Source of the DNA: Thermodesulfovibrio thiophilus DSM 17215
Lineage (GTDB): Bacteria; Nitrospirota; Thermodesulfovibrionia; Thermodesulfovibrionales; Thermodesulfovibrionaceae
Direction: 5' to 3'
Length of the DNA stretch: 64,000 nucleotides
NCBI RefSeq assembly: GCF_000423865.1
Contig: NZ_AUIU01000012.1
Coordinates: forward strand, 62,001 to 126,000
In this document: in pieces, positions 27,213 to 35,445 of the stretch
Layout of the letters: each line of letters opens with the position of its first letter
Position numbering within the stretch: the first letter of the stretch is position 1
Program-made: the position numbers and the translations under genes
Notes under the pieces: model-generated
The model's database searches: none
Told to the model about the DNA's origin: nothing
Seen by the model: only the letters and a program-made list of their open reading frames with translations

Positions 27213-28076
27213 ATGTCAATTACAAACAAAGCTGCTGTGTATCTCAACATGATCAAGATTGAACACAGTATTTTTGCCCTTCCATTTGCTTTTGCCGGAG
27301 CATTACTTGCTCAAGGTGGTATTCCAACATTCGAAAAAATATTCTGGATTACTGTTGCAATGGTTACTGCACGAGCATCTGCCTTCGGATTTAACAGAAT
27401 TATTGACAGAAAGATTGATGCGATGAATCCAAGAACAGCAAATAGAGAAATACCTTCTGGTAAAATCAAACTCTGGGAAGCGTTTTTATTCACAGTTATA
27501 TGCCTTGTAGTGTTTGTTTATTCTGCATGGATGCTTAACTCCTTATGCTTTAAACTTTCACCTCTGGCAATAGCCATTCTATTCATTTATTCATATACAA
27601 AGAGATTCACATGGGCATGTCACTTTGTTTTAGGTATAGCATTAGCACTTGCACCTCTGGGAGCATGGATTGCTATAAGAGGAAATTTTGACTGGGATAT
27701 CATTCCTATGGTGTTTACTGTAATTTTCTGGCTTGCGGGATTTGATACCCTTTATGCTTTGTGGGATATTGAGTTTGATAAAAAATACGGAATATATTCA
27801 ATTCCGAGAATCTACGGAGTTAAAAAGGCGATAAATTTTGCAAGATTCTTTCATTTTATTGCATGGAGCTTTTTAGTTTTAACTGGTATTGTTTTTAAAC
27901 TCAATATATTTTACTGGATAGGTATGTTTATAGTTGCATATCTATTTATTCACGAACATAGAGTTGTCAGACCTGATGACCTTTCAAAACTGAATATAGC
28001 CTTTTTCAACATGAACGGTTATATAAGCGTTGCAGTGTTTATTTTTACTGCAATGAGTATTTTGATAAAGGTTTAG
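27213..28076 (+). CDS. UbiA-family polyprenyltransferase, probable menaquinone prenyltransferase (MqnP-like)
   Basis: This 287-residue integral membrane protein has about 8 helices and the two Asp-rich UbiA motifs, NRIIDRKIDAMNPRTANRE and DTLYALWDIEFDKKYGI. It attaches a polyprenyl chain to an aromatic acid. A futalosine-pathway gene (mqnD) occurs in this window and no ubiquinone genes are expected in an anaerobe. The likely substrate is therefore 1,4-dihydroxy-6-naphthoate, making this MqnP. A 4-hydroxybenzoate role cannot be ruled out from sequence. The deaminase-family gene 171 bp downstream may belong to the same pathway. Confidence 0.82.
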   Translation: MSITNKAAVYLNMIKIEHSIFALPFAFAGALLAQGGIPTFEKIFWITVAMVTARASAFGFNRIIDRKIDAMNPRTANREIPSGKIKLWEAFLFTVICLVVFVYSAWMLNSLCFKLSPLAIAILFIYSYTKRFTWACHFVLGIALALAPLGAWIAIRGNFDWDIIPMVFTVIFWLAGFDTLYALWDIEFDKKYGIYSIPRIYGVKKAINFARFFHFIAWSFLVLTGIVFKLNIFYWIGMFIVAYLFIHEHRVVRPDDLSKLNIAFFNMNGYISVAVFIFTAMSILIKV

Positions 28077-28247
28077 TTCCATCAGAATTTTGAGTTTTTA
28101 TATGTTATTCTGCAATTCCGAAAAACAGATCGGAGTTTATGATGAACATTTTAGCTACATTAAGAATGACAAGATAATTTTAATAGGATCTTGAAGTTAT
28201 TTATTATTTTAAATGTAACATTTAAAGCCTCATAAAGGAGAACGATT

Positions 28248-29567
28248 ATGAACTCAATCTTTATTATTCGTGGCCAATATATTATTACCATGAACGAACA
28301 TGACGAAGTTCTTAACAACTCTGGTGTTGTTGTGAAGGACGATAAAATCATTGATATTGGCGACTTTTCTGAACTTTTAAAAAAATATAAAGATTATCCT
28401 GTTCAGATATATGGCAATTCTCATTCTGTTTTAATGCCAGGCTTTATAAACACGCATACACATGCTGCAATGGTTTTATTTCGCGGAATTGCAGATGATT
28501 TACCTCTAAAACAATGGCTTAATGAACATATATGGCCAAGAGAGGCAAAATTTTTAAGCCCTGAATTTGTTTATGATGGGAGCTGCCTTGCATGCCTTGA
28601 GATGTTAAAAAGTGGCACAACAACCTTCAATGATATGTATTTTTTCCCGGAATCGATTGCAAAGGCAGCAAAAAAACTTAATATAAGAGCAGTTATAGGA
28701 CAGGGAGTTTTTGATTTCTCAACTCCATTTGGTAAAAATGCTGAAGATTACTTAAATAGAGCTTTAGAATTTATCGAGAAATCTAAAACCAATGAATTAA
28801 TAATTCCAGCTGTTGCTCCACATGCTATTTACACCTGTTGCAAAGAAACATTGATTAAATCCAGAGATCTGGCATTGAAGCATGATCTATTGATTCATAT
28901 TCATCTTAGTGAAACATTCCAGGAAGTTGAAGAATGTATAAGAAATTATGGCAAAAGACCTGTTAAATATCTTAAAAATATAGGTTTTCTTGAAGGAAAA
29001 ATTATAGCTGCCCATTCAGTATGGTTAAATGATGAAGAAATTGAAATCATGGGAAACCACAATGTTGGAGTTTCGCACTGCATTGAAAGTAATCTCAAAC
29101 TTGCAAGCGGAATAGCACCTGTAGCAAAGATGCTTAAAAGGGGTATAAAAGTTAGTATGGGAACAGATGGAGCTGCAAGTAATAATAATCTAGATCTTCT
29201 TGAAGAGAGTTCTATTGCTGCAAAAGTTCAAAAAGGTATCACTGGTAATCCTACAGTGCTTGATGTAAAAACATGTATGAAAATACTGACAATATGGGCA
29301 GCAGAGGCATTAGGAATTGAAAAAGAAGTTGGCAGTATAGAAACTGGCAAAAAAGCTGACCTTGTGCTAATGAATCTTAATAAACCTCATTTACAGCCAG
29401 TTTATGATATATATTCAACAATAATATATTCTGCAAAAGCTTCAGATATTGAAGATGTCTTTGTAAATGGAGTTCCTGTCATAACGAGCGGTAAACATCA
29501 ATTTGTGGATGAGGACACATTAATTGAAAAAGCAGTATGGTGGAGCAGGCAGGTTCAAAAATTATAA
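28248..29567 (+). CDS. Amidohydrolase of the MTA/SAH deaminase family; possible aminofutalosine deaminase
   Basis: This 439-residue metal-dependent deaminase has the zinc motif HTHAAMVLFRG, further metal histidines in HIHLSETFQEVEEC and AAHSVWLND, and the catalytic Asp in GTDGAASNNNLD. The family deaminates 5'-methylthioadenosine and S-adenosylhomocysteine, and in some bacteria 6-amino-6-deoxyfutalosine in menaquinone synthesis. The UbiA-type prenyltransferase just upstream favours a menaquinone role. The 6-oxopurine-type phosphorylase at 34158 favours methylthioadenosine salvage; both may be true. AAAGGAG supports the ATG. Confidence 0.85.
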   Translation: MNSIFIIRGQYIITMNEHDEVLNNSGVVVKDDKIIDIGDFSELLKKYKDYPVQIYGNSHSVLMPGFINTHTHAAMVLFRGIADDLPLKQWLNEHIWPREAKFLSPEFVYDGSCLACLEMLKSGTTTFNDMYFFPESIAKAAKKLNIRAVIGQGVFDFSTPFGKNAEDYLNRALEFIEKSKTNELIIPAVAPHAIYTCCKETLIKSRDLALKHDLLIHIHLSETFQEVEECIRNYGKRPVKYLKNIGFLEGKIIAAHSVWLNDEEIEIMGNHNVGVSHCIESNLKLASGIAPVAKMLKRGIKVSMGTDGAASNNNLDLLEESSIAAKVQKGITGNPTVLDVKTCMKILTIWAAEALGIEKEVGSIETGKKADLVLMNLNKPHLQPVYDIYSTIIYSAKASDIEDVFVNGVPVITSGKHQFVDEDTLIEKAVWWSRQVQKL

Positions 29568-29573
29568 AATAAT

Positions 29574-30428
29574 CTAATTTTTTAACAACTCATAAACAAG
29601 CATCTCAAGACTACATGCCCGTGCCTGTCGCAATGAAATATTTGTTTTGTAGAGAAGTCCATAAATACGACTATCAGCACTTGTTCTGTTTGTGTAATAC
29701 CAGTTCAAAGCACCCAGAATCATATCTGACTCTATATCCTTTAATTTTTCAAGGATTTTAAAGGCTTTTTCTTTGTCTTTTTTTTGTATTGCATCTACAA
29801 GATCAAATGCCGTGGCATCACTCATTTCAGAAAGAATATCCTTTATATCAAAAAGCCCAACAGTCGATTTATCTGTAAGAAGTGCTATTTTTTCAATCTC
29901 TGATGAGATCAATCCTGGTTGACCACCTGTAACATCAATTAAGTAATAAATAGCATCTGATTTTAGATTAAGCTTATTTTCAGTAGCTTTGTAGGTTACC
30001 CATAACGAAAGCTCTCTTTCGTATATATCCAGATTGTAAATTTTACATTGTTTATTTTTTTTTAAAAAATCTATTTCTTTTAAAATTTCTTTGCTTGAAG
30101 TATTACAAACAATAATCAACGTAACTGAAAAAGAAGCAGTTGATAATATTTTTTCAAGCCATTCAATTCTTTTTTCACTTTTTTTAATTTTTTCAAAGTT
30201 ATAAACAATTAAAATTCTTTTTTCAGAAAATAAAGATGCGGCAGTCATTAAAGAAGTTACATCAACCTCCTCCGGAGATTCATAGGTTTCAATAGCAATT
30301 GAATCAAAGTATTTTCTTACAAGCCTCAGTGCTTCAAATAAAAAATACGATTCTGTTGCATAACAGAAATATATTGTATTTAAAAGTCCTTTTTTTATCT
30401 CAACTTCAAATTTTTCAATTTCAAGCAT
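29574..30428 (-). CDS. holA: DNA polymerase III subunit delta
   Basis: This 284-residue clamp-loader subunit opens the beta sliding clamp. It has the expected N-terminal layout (YFCYATESYFLFEALRLVRKYF), a degenerate AAA+ core without Walker A, and a C-terminal helical segment (DLVDAIQKKDKEKAFKILEKL, with LGALNWYY following). At 284 residues it is somewhat shorter than the roughly 340-residue E. coli HolA. It sits downstream of lptE, the classic lptE-holA order. The 3' end lies 6 nt from the convergent deaminase gene. Confidence 0.88.
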   Translation of the reverse strand: MLEIEKFEVEIKKGLLNTIYFCYATESYFLFEALRLVRKYFDSIAIETYESPEEVDVTSLMTAASLFSEKRILIVYNFEKIKKSEKRIEWLEKILSTASFSVTLIIVCNTSSKEILKEIDFLKKNKQCKIYNLDIYERELSLWVTYKATENKLNLKSDAIYYLIDVTGGQPGLISSEIEKIALLTDKSTVGLFDIKDILSEMSDATAFDLVDAIQKKDKEKAFKILEKLKDIESDMILGALNWYYTNRTSADSRIYGLLYKTNISLRQARACSLEMLVYELLKN

Positions 30429-30497
30429 GATTTACTCACTGAAAGTTAATTATATTAATTTTTTAAATATTAAATTTTTTTATCAGTTCTAATGATT

Positions 30498-31037
30498 TTA
30501 CTCATCTGATGAATCTTTTTGTTGCTCATTTTTGGGTTCGACTTCAAAAATAAGCCTCCGCATCATATCATCGCATATATCCTGTATCAAGCTTTCAATT
30601 GCAAGGCTTTTATCCGCAATTATACTTTGCAAATCTCTTGTAGTTCTAAAAAAGGTTATAAATGGAGATCCAGGGTTAAACTCTTTAAGTTTATTACCTT
30701 TTGCATCATAAACCGTTGTTTTAACATTAATAACAACCTGATACTCCACAGTATTATATCCTATTTCTGACATGGTAAGAAGCTGATAATTTGTAATCTG
30801 AATATCAATCACTCTGTTTGCTGAGGATGTAATAGTAAAACCGTTATCAATAAGTTTCTGATAAGCAATGCTTCTCATTTTATCCTGGAGCCCGGGTTCA
30901 AGTGTAAGATTCTCAACATTTCTCAAATAAACTTCCTGAAATGGTAGATCAGCTTTTGTATAAATTTTATATCCGCAACTATTAATAATGAACCCAGAGA
31001 TTAATAATATTAATATTAAAATTTTTTCTTTACTCAT
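30498..31037 (-). CDS. lptE: LPS-assembly lipoprotein LptE
   Basis: This 179-residue outer-membrane lipoprotein plugs LptD, the lipopolysaccharide transporter, and shows that the cell makes LPS or a similar glycolipid. A lipoprotein signal ends IINSC (lipidated Cys about 21), directly followed by GYKIY, the family hallmark. The rest fits the DUF799/LptE beta-alpha fold (VEYQVVINVKTTVYD). The start has AAGGAG. It is first of the lptE-holA pair, 69 nt upstream of holA. The C-terminus is Glu/Lys/Ser rich. Confidence 0.88.
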   Translation of the reverse strand: MSKEKILILILLISGFIINSCGYKIYTKADLPFQEVYLRNVENLTLEPGLQDKMRSIAYQKLIDNGFTITSSANRVIDIQITNYQLLTMSEIGYNTVEYQVVINVKTTVYDAKGNKLKEFNPGSPFITFFRTTRDLQSIIADKSLAIESLIQDICDDMMRRLIFEVEPKNEQQKDSSDE

Positions 31038-31190
31038 ACGTTCTCCTTATCCAGAGCTTTTACAAATTTTAATAATAATTATTTAAATCAAAAAATTTTA
31101 ACATGTATTATGATACCATAAATAAAATTACACTTAAAATCTAATCAGCTATTGAAAAATACGCTTTATATTGAAACCTAATTATTGAAG

Positions 31191-31219
31191 TTTGATTTTT
31201 AAAAAATTGGAAAATCAAA
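31191..31219. repeat. Inverted repeat upstream of the TPR-protein gene
   Basis: TTTGATTTT (31191-31199) and AAAATCAAA (31211-31219) form a 9-bp inverted repeat with an 11-base spacer, immediately upstream of the TPR-gene promoter. It could be an operator. AT-rich repeats of this size also arise by chance in such a genome, so confidence is low. Confidence 0.3.
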
Positions 31220-31241
31220 ATATTTTACATTTATACAATTG

Positions 31242-31250
31242 TGATAAAAT
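31242..31250 (+). promoter_or_regulatory. Extended -10 promoter of the TPR-protein gene, predicted leaderless
   Basis: TGATAAAAT ends 5 bases before the ATG at 31256, so the predicted start site coincides with the start codon. TTTACA at 31224-31229 may be a poorly spaced -35. Confidence 0.45.
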
Positions 31251-31255
31251 ATTTA

Positions 31256-32125
31256 ATGCGACATTTGATTATAATTATTTTCCTGTTGATTATTCCAGGT
31301 TTGCTTTTTGCAGAAGAATCAGCGTATGTATTTGTTGTCGATGGAAACTTATATCCTCTTTATGGATATAAAATAGTTCCAACTCACAAAGATAATCTAT
31401 ATATCACAAAAATAGCTCCAATAAAAAAATGGATTGCATCAGTTAAGTCACAATTAATAGTTGCACGGGATGGATATGTATATCCTGTAAAGGATTCAAT
31501 TATTGTTGATAAAGCAAAAGGAATTGCTGTTTTACTGGTTGATTTTTATGGCAGAAAGTCTCTTTATTTTAATCCTGAAGAAAATTTAACAGATAGAGAT
31601 ATATCAGTGCTTATTGAAAATAAACAATCAGTTATTGCAAAAGTTAACAAAATATTCTCATCCGAACTTAAAAAATTTGGAATTAATCAGGGGAGAAAAA
31701 TATACAGCTCATCTGACTATAATGCATTAGCAGAGTATTATGAAAACAGTGGACAATGGGATAAAGCTATATCAGTTTACGAAAAGTTACTTAAAGAAGA
31801 CCCAAAAAATCAGAAAATTATAAAGAAAATTGGAATACTTTACTACCAGATAAGTGATTTTAAAAAAGCTAGAGAATACTTGTTAATGTTACCCGCAAAT
31901 GAAGAAGTCATTGCAAAAGTTGCAGGAATTTATATAATTGAAAAAAATTTTGAAGGTGCTTTAAAAGTAATTAATAATTCTGGATTAAATTCTCCATATC
32001 TGCATTATCTAAAAGGTATAATCTACTATCTTTCAGATAAAAAAAATGATGCTTACAAAGAAGTCTCAATCCTGCTTAATATGGATAACCGTCTTGCACA
32101 AAATCTGAGAGATCTATTGAAATAG
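31256..32125 (+). CDS. Secreted tetratricopeptide-repeat protein
   Basis: This 289-residue protein has a signal peptide (about 1-20, IIPGLLFAEES) and an N-terminal beta-rich region of about 110 residues. About four TPR-like helical pairs follow from residue 145 on (NALAEYYENSGQWDKAISVY, then KKIGILYYQISDFKKAREYL). TPR units bind other proteins, so a periplasmic scaffold or assembly role is plausible; no specific function can be assigned. A GTG five codons upstream is also in frame but would overlap the -10 box, so the ATG is chosen. It is monocistronic and ends 7 nt from the convergent Pif1-like gene. Confidence 0.75.
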   Translation: MRHLIIIIFLLIIPGLLFAEESAYVFVVDGNLYPLYGYKIVPTHKDNLYITKIAPIKKWIASVKSQLIVARDGYVYPVKDSIIVDKAKGIAVLLVDFYGRKSLYFNPEENLTDRDISVLIENKQSVIAKVNKIFSSELKKFGINQGRKIYSSSDYNALAEYYENSGQWDKAISVYEKLLKEDPKNQKIIKKIGILYYQISDFKKAREYLLMLPANEEVIAKVAGIYIIEKNFEGALKVINNSGLNSPYLHYLKGIIYYLSDKKNDAYKEVSILLNMDNRLAQNLRDLLK

Positions 32126-32132
32126 AAATAGC

Positions 32133-33692
32133 CTAATTTACAACTTTTACATCCAGAATTTTTTCTACATTAAAATGTCTTTCCTGCTTTCTAAGCATGC
32201 AGAAAGCCTTTAAACCAAGAAACTTTTTATCTCCATACTCCATATATCCAATATAACTTGGTTTTAATACCCTCTTTGATTTTATATCTGTAGATTTTAA
32301 ATAAAGAATCTCAATTTCTTTTCCCTCATTGATTGCATTTTCAATTATTGAAATTTTTTCTTCAAGTGGAAGAGTTTTTTCTGCATATTTGTACTGAAAT
32401 TGAGTTAGAAATCTCACAATCCTTCTATCAAGCAGAATATGTTTTTTGGAAACAGGTTTTTTAAGAATAAGACCATCAATAGAACGACACCGTGAAAGCG
32501 CAACATAAAGCTGCCCATGAGAAAATGTCCCTTTTCCTATATCCAAAATCATTTTATCAAATGTGAGTCCCTGACTTTTATGGATTGTAATAGCCCATGC
32601 AAGCTTTAAAGGATACTGAGTAAACTGCCCAACCACATCTGTTAATATTTTTTTCTTAGCTCTATCATAGTAAAATTCATACATTTCCCAAGTAAATGGA
32701 GTAACTTCAACAACTTCTCCATTGGTAAGTTCAACTACGATTATATCTGATTCTGTTTTTCGCGTTTGAATATCAACAATTTTCCCTATATCACCATTTA
32801 TCCATCTACCTTTTGAATCGTTATTAAGAAGCATCACCTGTGCATCAACTTTCAATATAAGTTCCTGTGATGTGGGAAGATCTGATTCAGTGAATTCTCC
32901 ATCAATATATCCATAGTATTTAACTTCTTTATTTTTTATTTTTGAAATTTTATCCGAGTTTATTTCCTCTGCTGTTTTATTGGTTGGAGTAAGATAAATA
33001 TAGAAAGCATCTTCATCTAGATTAAAATCGGGCTTAACTCTTGTATTTAATTTTTCAATAATTTCATCTGTAATTGTGTTATTTCTTATTGAATTGAGAA
33101 TTTCAAGAAATTCTATCTCAGACTGTCTGTAAACTTTCTCAAGTTCAACGAATTCAAACTCACATTCTTTAAAAACACTCGCATCAAAAAAATATGGCGT
33201 TTTATAAAAATCTTTAAAAATCCATCGTTCTCGTGATGTAACAACAGGAGGAAGCTGATATAAATCCCCAATAAATATCATCTGAATGTCGCCAAAAGGT
33301 TTCTTTTTAATTTTTCCGTGTATTCGTAAAAAACAATCAATACAATCAAGAATATCAGCCCTTACCATTGATATTTCATCAATAACAATACAGTCCAGTT
33401 TTTTATAGAGATGCGGATTTTTCGGTCTTATTTCTCTTATCTTGTGCATGGTTACATCAGGCTTGAAACCAAAAAATGAATGAACTGTCTGGCCTTTTAC
33501 ATTTACAGCTGCTACTCCTGTTGGTGCAAGTACTGCAACTTCTTTTTTCGTGTTTGCTCTGAAGTAATTTAAAAATGTTGACTTCCCTGTTCCAGCTCTT
33601 CCTGTTATAAATAAATTCCTATCTGTCTCTTCTGCAAGATGCAATGCTTTAAGGAATGCTTCATTCAAATCAATCTCTTTAAAATCATTCAT
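32133..33692 (-). CDS. Pif1-family DNA helicase with C-terminal WYL domain
   Basis: This 519-residue SF1B helicase has Walker A at residues 31-38 (GRAGTGKS), APTGVAAVNVKGQTVHSFFG, motif II (IVIDEISMV), QMIFIGDLYQLPPV and ITIHKSQGLTFDKMILD. The last 65 or so residues (ILYLKSTDIKSKRVLKPSYI onward) look like a WYL domain, which in other proteins binds nucleic acid or nucleotide ligands. Pif1 helicases unwind G-quadruplexes and stalled forks. The ATG overlaps the stop of the upstream L,D-transpeptidase gene by 4 bases. Its 3' end abuts the TPR gene. Confidence 0.87.
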   Translation of the reverse strand: MNDFKEIDLNEAFLKALHLAEETDRNLFITGRAGTGKSTFLNYFRANTKKEVAVLAPTGVAAVNVKGQTVHSFFGFKPDVTMHKIREIRPKNPHLYKKLDCIVIDEISMVRADILDCIDCFLRIHGKIKKKPFGDIQMIFIGDLYQLPPVVTSRERWIFKDFYKTPYFFDASVFKECEFEFVELEKVYRQSEIEFLEILNSIRNNTITDEIIEKLNTRVKPDFNLDEDAFYIYLTPTNKTAEEINSDKISKIKNKEVKYYGYIDGEFTESDLPTSQELILKVDAQVMLLNNDSKGRWINGDIGKIVDIQTRKTESDIIVVELTNGEVVEVTPFTWEMYEFYYDRAKKKILTDVVGQFTQYPLKLAWAITIHKSQGLTFDKMILDIGKGTFSHGQLYVALSRCRSIDGLILKKPVSKKHILLDRRIVRFLTQFQYKYAEKTLPLEEKISIIENAINEGKEIEILYLKSTDIKSKRVLKPSYIGYMEYGDKKFLGLKAFCMLRKQERHFNVEKILDVKVVN

Positions 33693-34183
33693 GGCAAAAT
33701 TTCTATTGGTGTACCGTTAGGAACAAGCTTCCATATTTCATCCATTTCTTCGTTGGTTACAGCAATGCATCCTTCTGTCCAGTCTTCAATTATATGATAT
33801 TTGCCAAGATATTCAACTTTTTTTGAAAGTCCATGAATCATAATTTCACCACCTGGATTGATATGAAATCTTATTGCGTGGTCATAATCCTGTCCATTTG
33901 GATATGATATCTTCAGGGATTTATAAAAATTGCTGTTAGGATTTCTTCCAATTATATAGTACCTTCCTTCAGGAGTTTTTCCATCGCCCTGAGAAACCTT
34001 TTTACCTGTAGGATTCTTACCGAGTGCTATCCTGTATGATTTAATGATTTTACCTTCTTTCATTAAAAACATAACTCTCTTGGATTTAATAACAACAATC
34101 AGATCAGCAAATTCATTCGCTAATACAGTGTTAACAAAAAAAATAACAATTAAAACACTAAAAAGAACTATTCTTAAGAACAT
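33689..34183 (-). CDS. L,D-transpeptidase (YkuD domain), exported
   Basis: This 164-residue protein has a signal peptide (about 1-22, ending VLANEF) and one YkuD catalytic domain. The motif is intact: His117 (IMIHGLS) and Cys139 (DWTEGCIAVTNEEMDEI). Such enzymes form 3-3 peptidoglycan cross-links or attach proteins to peptidoglycan. Its first 26 bases overlap the end of the MTA-phosphorylase-family gene, and its end overlaps the Pif1 gene, so the three genes form one tight unit. There is no clear Shine-Dalgarno at the ATG. Confidence 0.9.
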   Translation of the reverse strand: MFLRIVLFSVLIVIFFVNTVLANEFADLIVVIKSKRVMFLMKEGKIIKSYRIALGKNPTGKKVSQGDGKTPEGRYYIIGRNPNSNFYKSLKISYPNGQDYDHAIRFHINPGGEIMIHGLSKKVEYLGKYHIIEDWTEGCIAVTNEEMDEIWKLVPNGTPIEILP

Positions 34184-34937
34184 CTTTGCAATAACAATTC
34201 CTTTCCCTGGGTAAAATTTTTATAGATTCTTTTACGAGCAACCCAACTGTTTGCAATGCATTATGCATTGTGTCAACAACTTCTTTCACAGTGAGAGGAT
34301 TTTTTGATATTCCTGCAGCATAGTTTGCAATAACAGCTACAGCAGCATAACATATCTGAGCTTCCCTTGCCAGTGAAGCCTCAGGCATAAGAGTCATTCC
34401 AATAATGTCTGCACCAATTTTTTTAAAAAATTTTATTTCAGCAGATGTTTCAAGTCTTGGTCCATTAACACATATATACGTTCCGTGTCGTATAACATTA
34501 ACACCAATTTTTTTAGCTGTCTCTAACAAACATCGCCTCATTTCACTACAGAACGGTTCTGTAAAATCTATATGAACTACCCTGTCAGTATCATAAAATG
34601 TATTGTTTCTAACACCCTGCGTAAAATCTATAATCTGGTCAGGTATGACTATAGTACCAGGAACTATATTTTCCTTGAGTGAACCAGTGGCAAAGATAGC
34701 AAATAATCTTTCTATCCCAATTTGTTTGAATCCATATATATTAGCCCTATAATTAACCTTATGTGGAGCAATAGAGTGCTTCTGACCATGCCTTTTAAGA
34801 AAGCAAACTGTAGTTTTTTCAAGTTTTTGAATCTCATAAGGAGCTGATGGATCACCATATGGAGTTTTTATGGTGATTGTTTCGTTTTCTAGCTCTGATT
34901 CACTTAATCCACTTCCGCCTATTATTCCTATTTTCAC
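34158..34937 (-). CDS. MTA phosphorylase/purine nucleoside phosphorylase family enzyme, probably 6-oxopurine (methylthioinosine) type
   Basis: This 259-residue enzyme has the phosphate loop IIGGSGLSE, FLKRHGQKHSIAPHKVNYRA and GPRLETSAEI. In MTA phosphorylase an Asp (TDYD in the human enzyme) recognises the 6-amino group. Here the aligned sequence is ANYA with Asn205, as in 6-oxopurine-specific phosphorylases. That argues for methylthioinosine, inosine or guanosine as substrate rather than MTA. A deaminase of the MTA/SAH family at 28248 could supply methylthioinosine. The start is GTG with only a weak ribosome site, 30 nt after the tRNA-Arg. Confidence 0.85.
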   Translation of the reverse strand: MKIGIIGGSGLSESELENETITIKTPYGDPSAPYEIQKLEKTTVCFLKRHGQKHSIAPHKVNYRANIYGFKQIGIERLFAIFATGSLKENIVPGTIVIPDQIIDFTQGVRNNTFYDTDRVVHIDFTEPFCSEMRRCLLETAKKIGVNVIRHGTYICVNGPRLETSAEIKFFKKIGADIIGMTLMPEASLAREAQICYAAVAVIANYAAGISKNPLTVKEVVDTMHNALQTVGLLVKESIKILPRERNCYCKDVLKNSSF

Positions 34938-34967
34938 GGATTATCTGCTCTTTAGTTTTTATTCTTA

Positions 34968-35041
34968 CGCGCCCAGGAGGATTTGAACCCCCGACCTACG
35001 GATTCGTAGTCCGCCGCTCTATCCTACTGAGCTATGGGCGC
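34968..35041 (-). tRNA. tRNA-Arg (anticodon ACG)
   Basis: A complete cloverleaf is visible on the minus strand: acceptor stem GCGCCCA/TGGGCGC, D-arm GCTCAGTAGGATAGAGC, anticodon loop CTACGAA within a 5-bp stem, T-arm with GGTTCAAATCC, and discriminator G. The anticodon ACG (inosine-modified in vivo) reads CGU/CGC/CGA. The CCA end is not encoded. It lies between queF and the phosphorylase gene on the same strand, so it may be cut out of a queF transcript. Confidence 0.96.
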
Positions 35042-35061
35042 TAAAAATATTATAACACAGT

Positions 35062-35430
35062 TTATTTGCTCTCAGATGACAGTTTTATAACGGTTTTCAC
35101 GTTACCCCGTGGATTAAAATCTCCGATTATTTCTAATACTCTTGGTTTAAGAAGACTATAAAGGTCATCATAGATTTTATTTACTGCTGCTTCATGAGAA
35201 ATATGCTCATCCCTGTAAGAGTTAAGATACAGCTTTAAAGCTTTTAACTCAACAATTTTTTTATCGGGTATATAGTTGATTTGTATTGTTGCAAAATCAG
35301 GGTATCCTGATCTTGGACAGAGACAAGTAAATTCAGGAAAACTGATTTCAATTCTGTAATCCCTGTCAGGATATGGATTATCCCATGACTCAAGCTGAGC
35401 TTCTTTAATGGCTTTTTCACCATACAACAT
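35062..35430 (-). CDS. queF: NADPH-dependent 7-cyano-7-deazaguanine reductase
   Basis: This 122-residue enzyme reduces preQ0 to preQ1 for the queuosine modification of tRNA. Catalytic Cys38 and Asp45 lie in [14 protein letters not shown], and the family-defining substrate motif is [20 protein letters not shown]. It is of the short, single-domain (YkvM) class. A GGGAGG site fixes the start. It is 15 nt downstream of hemH and just upstream of a tRNA gene. Confidence 0.96.
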   Translation of the reverse strand: MLYGEKAIKEAQLESWDNPYPDRDYRIEISFPEFTCLCPRSGYPDFATIQINYIPDKKIVELKALKLYLNSYRDEHISHEAAVNKIYDDLYSLLKPRVLEIIGDFNPRGNVKTVIKLSSESK

Positions 35431-35445
35431 CGTTTTTAAACCTCC

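Noticed and set aside
28077-28247. Possible small gene or RNA between the prenyltransferase and the deaminase
   Set aside because: No open frame with a ribosome site, no stable stem-loop and no recognisable RNA motif; only the AAAGGAG of the next gene.
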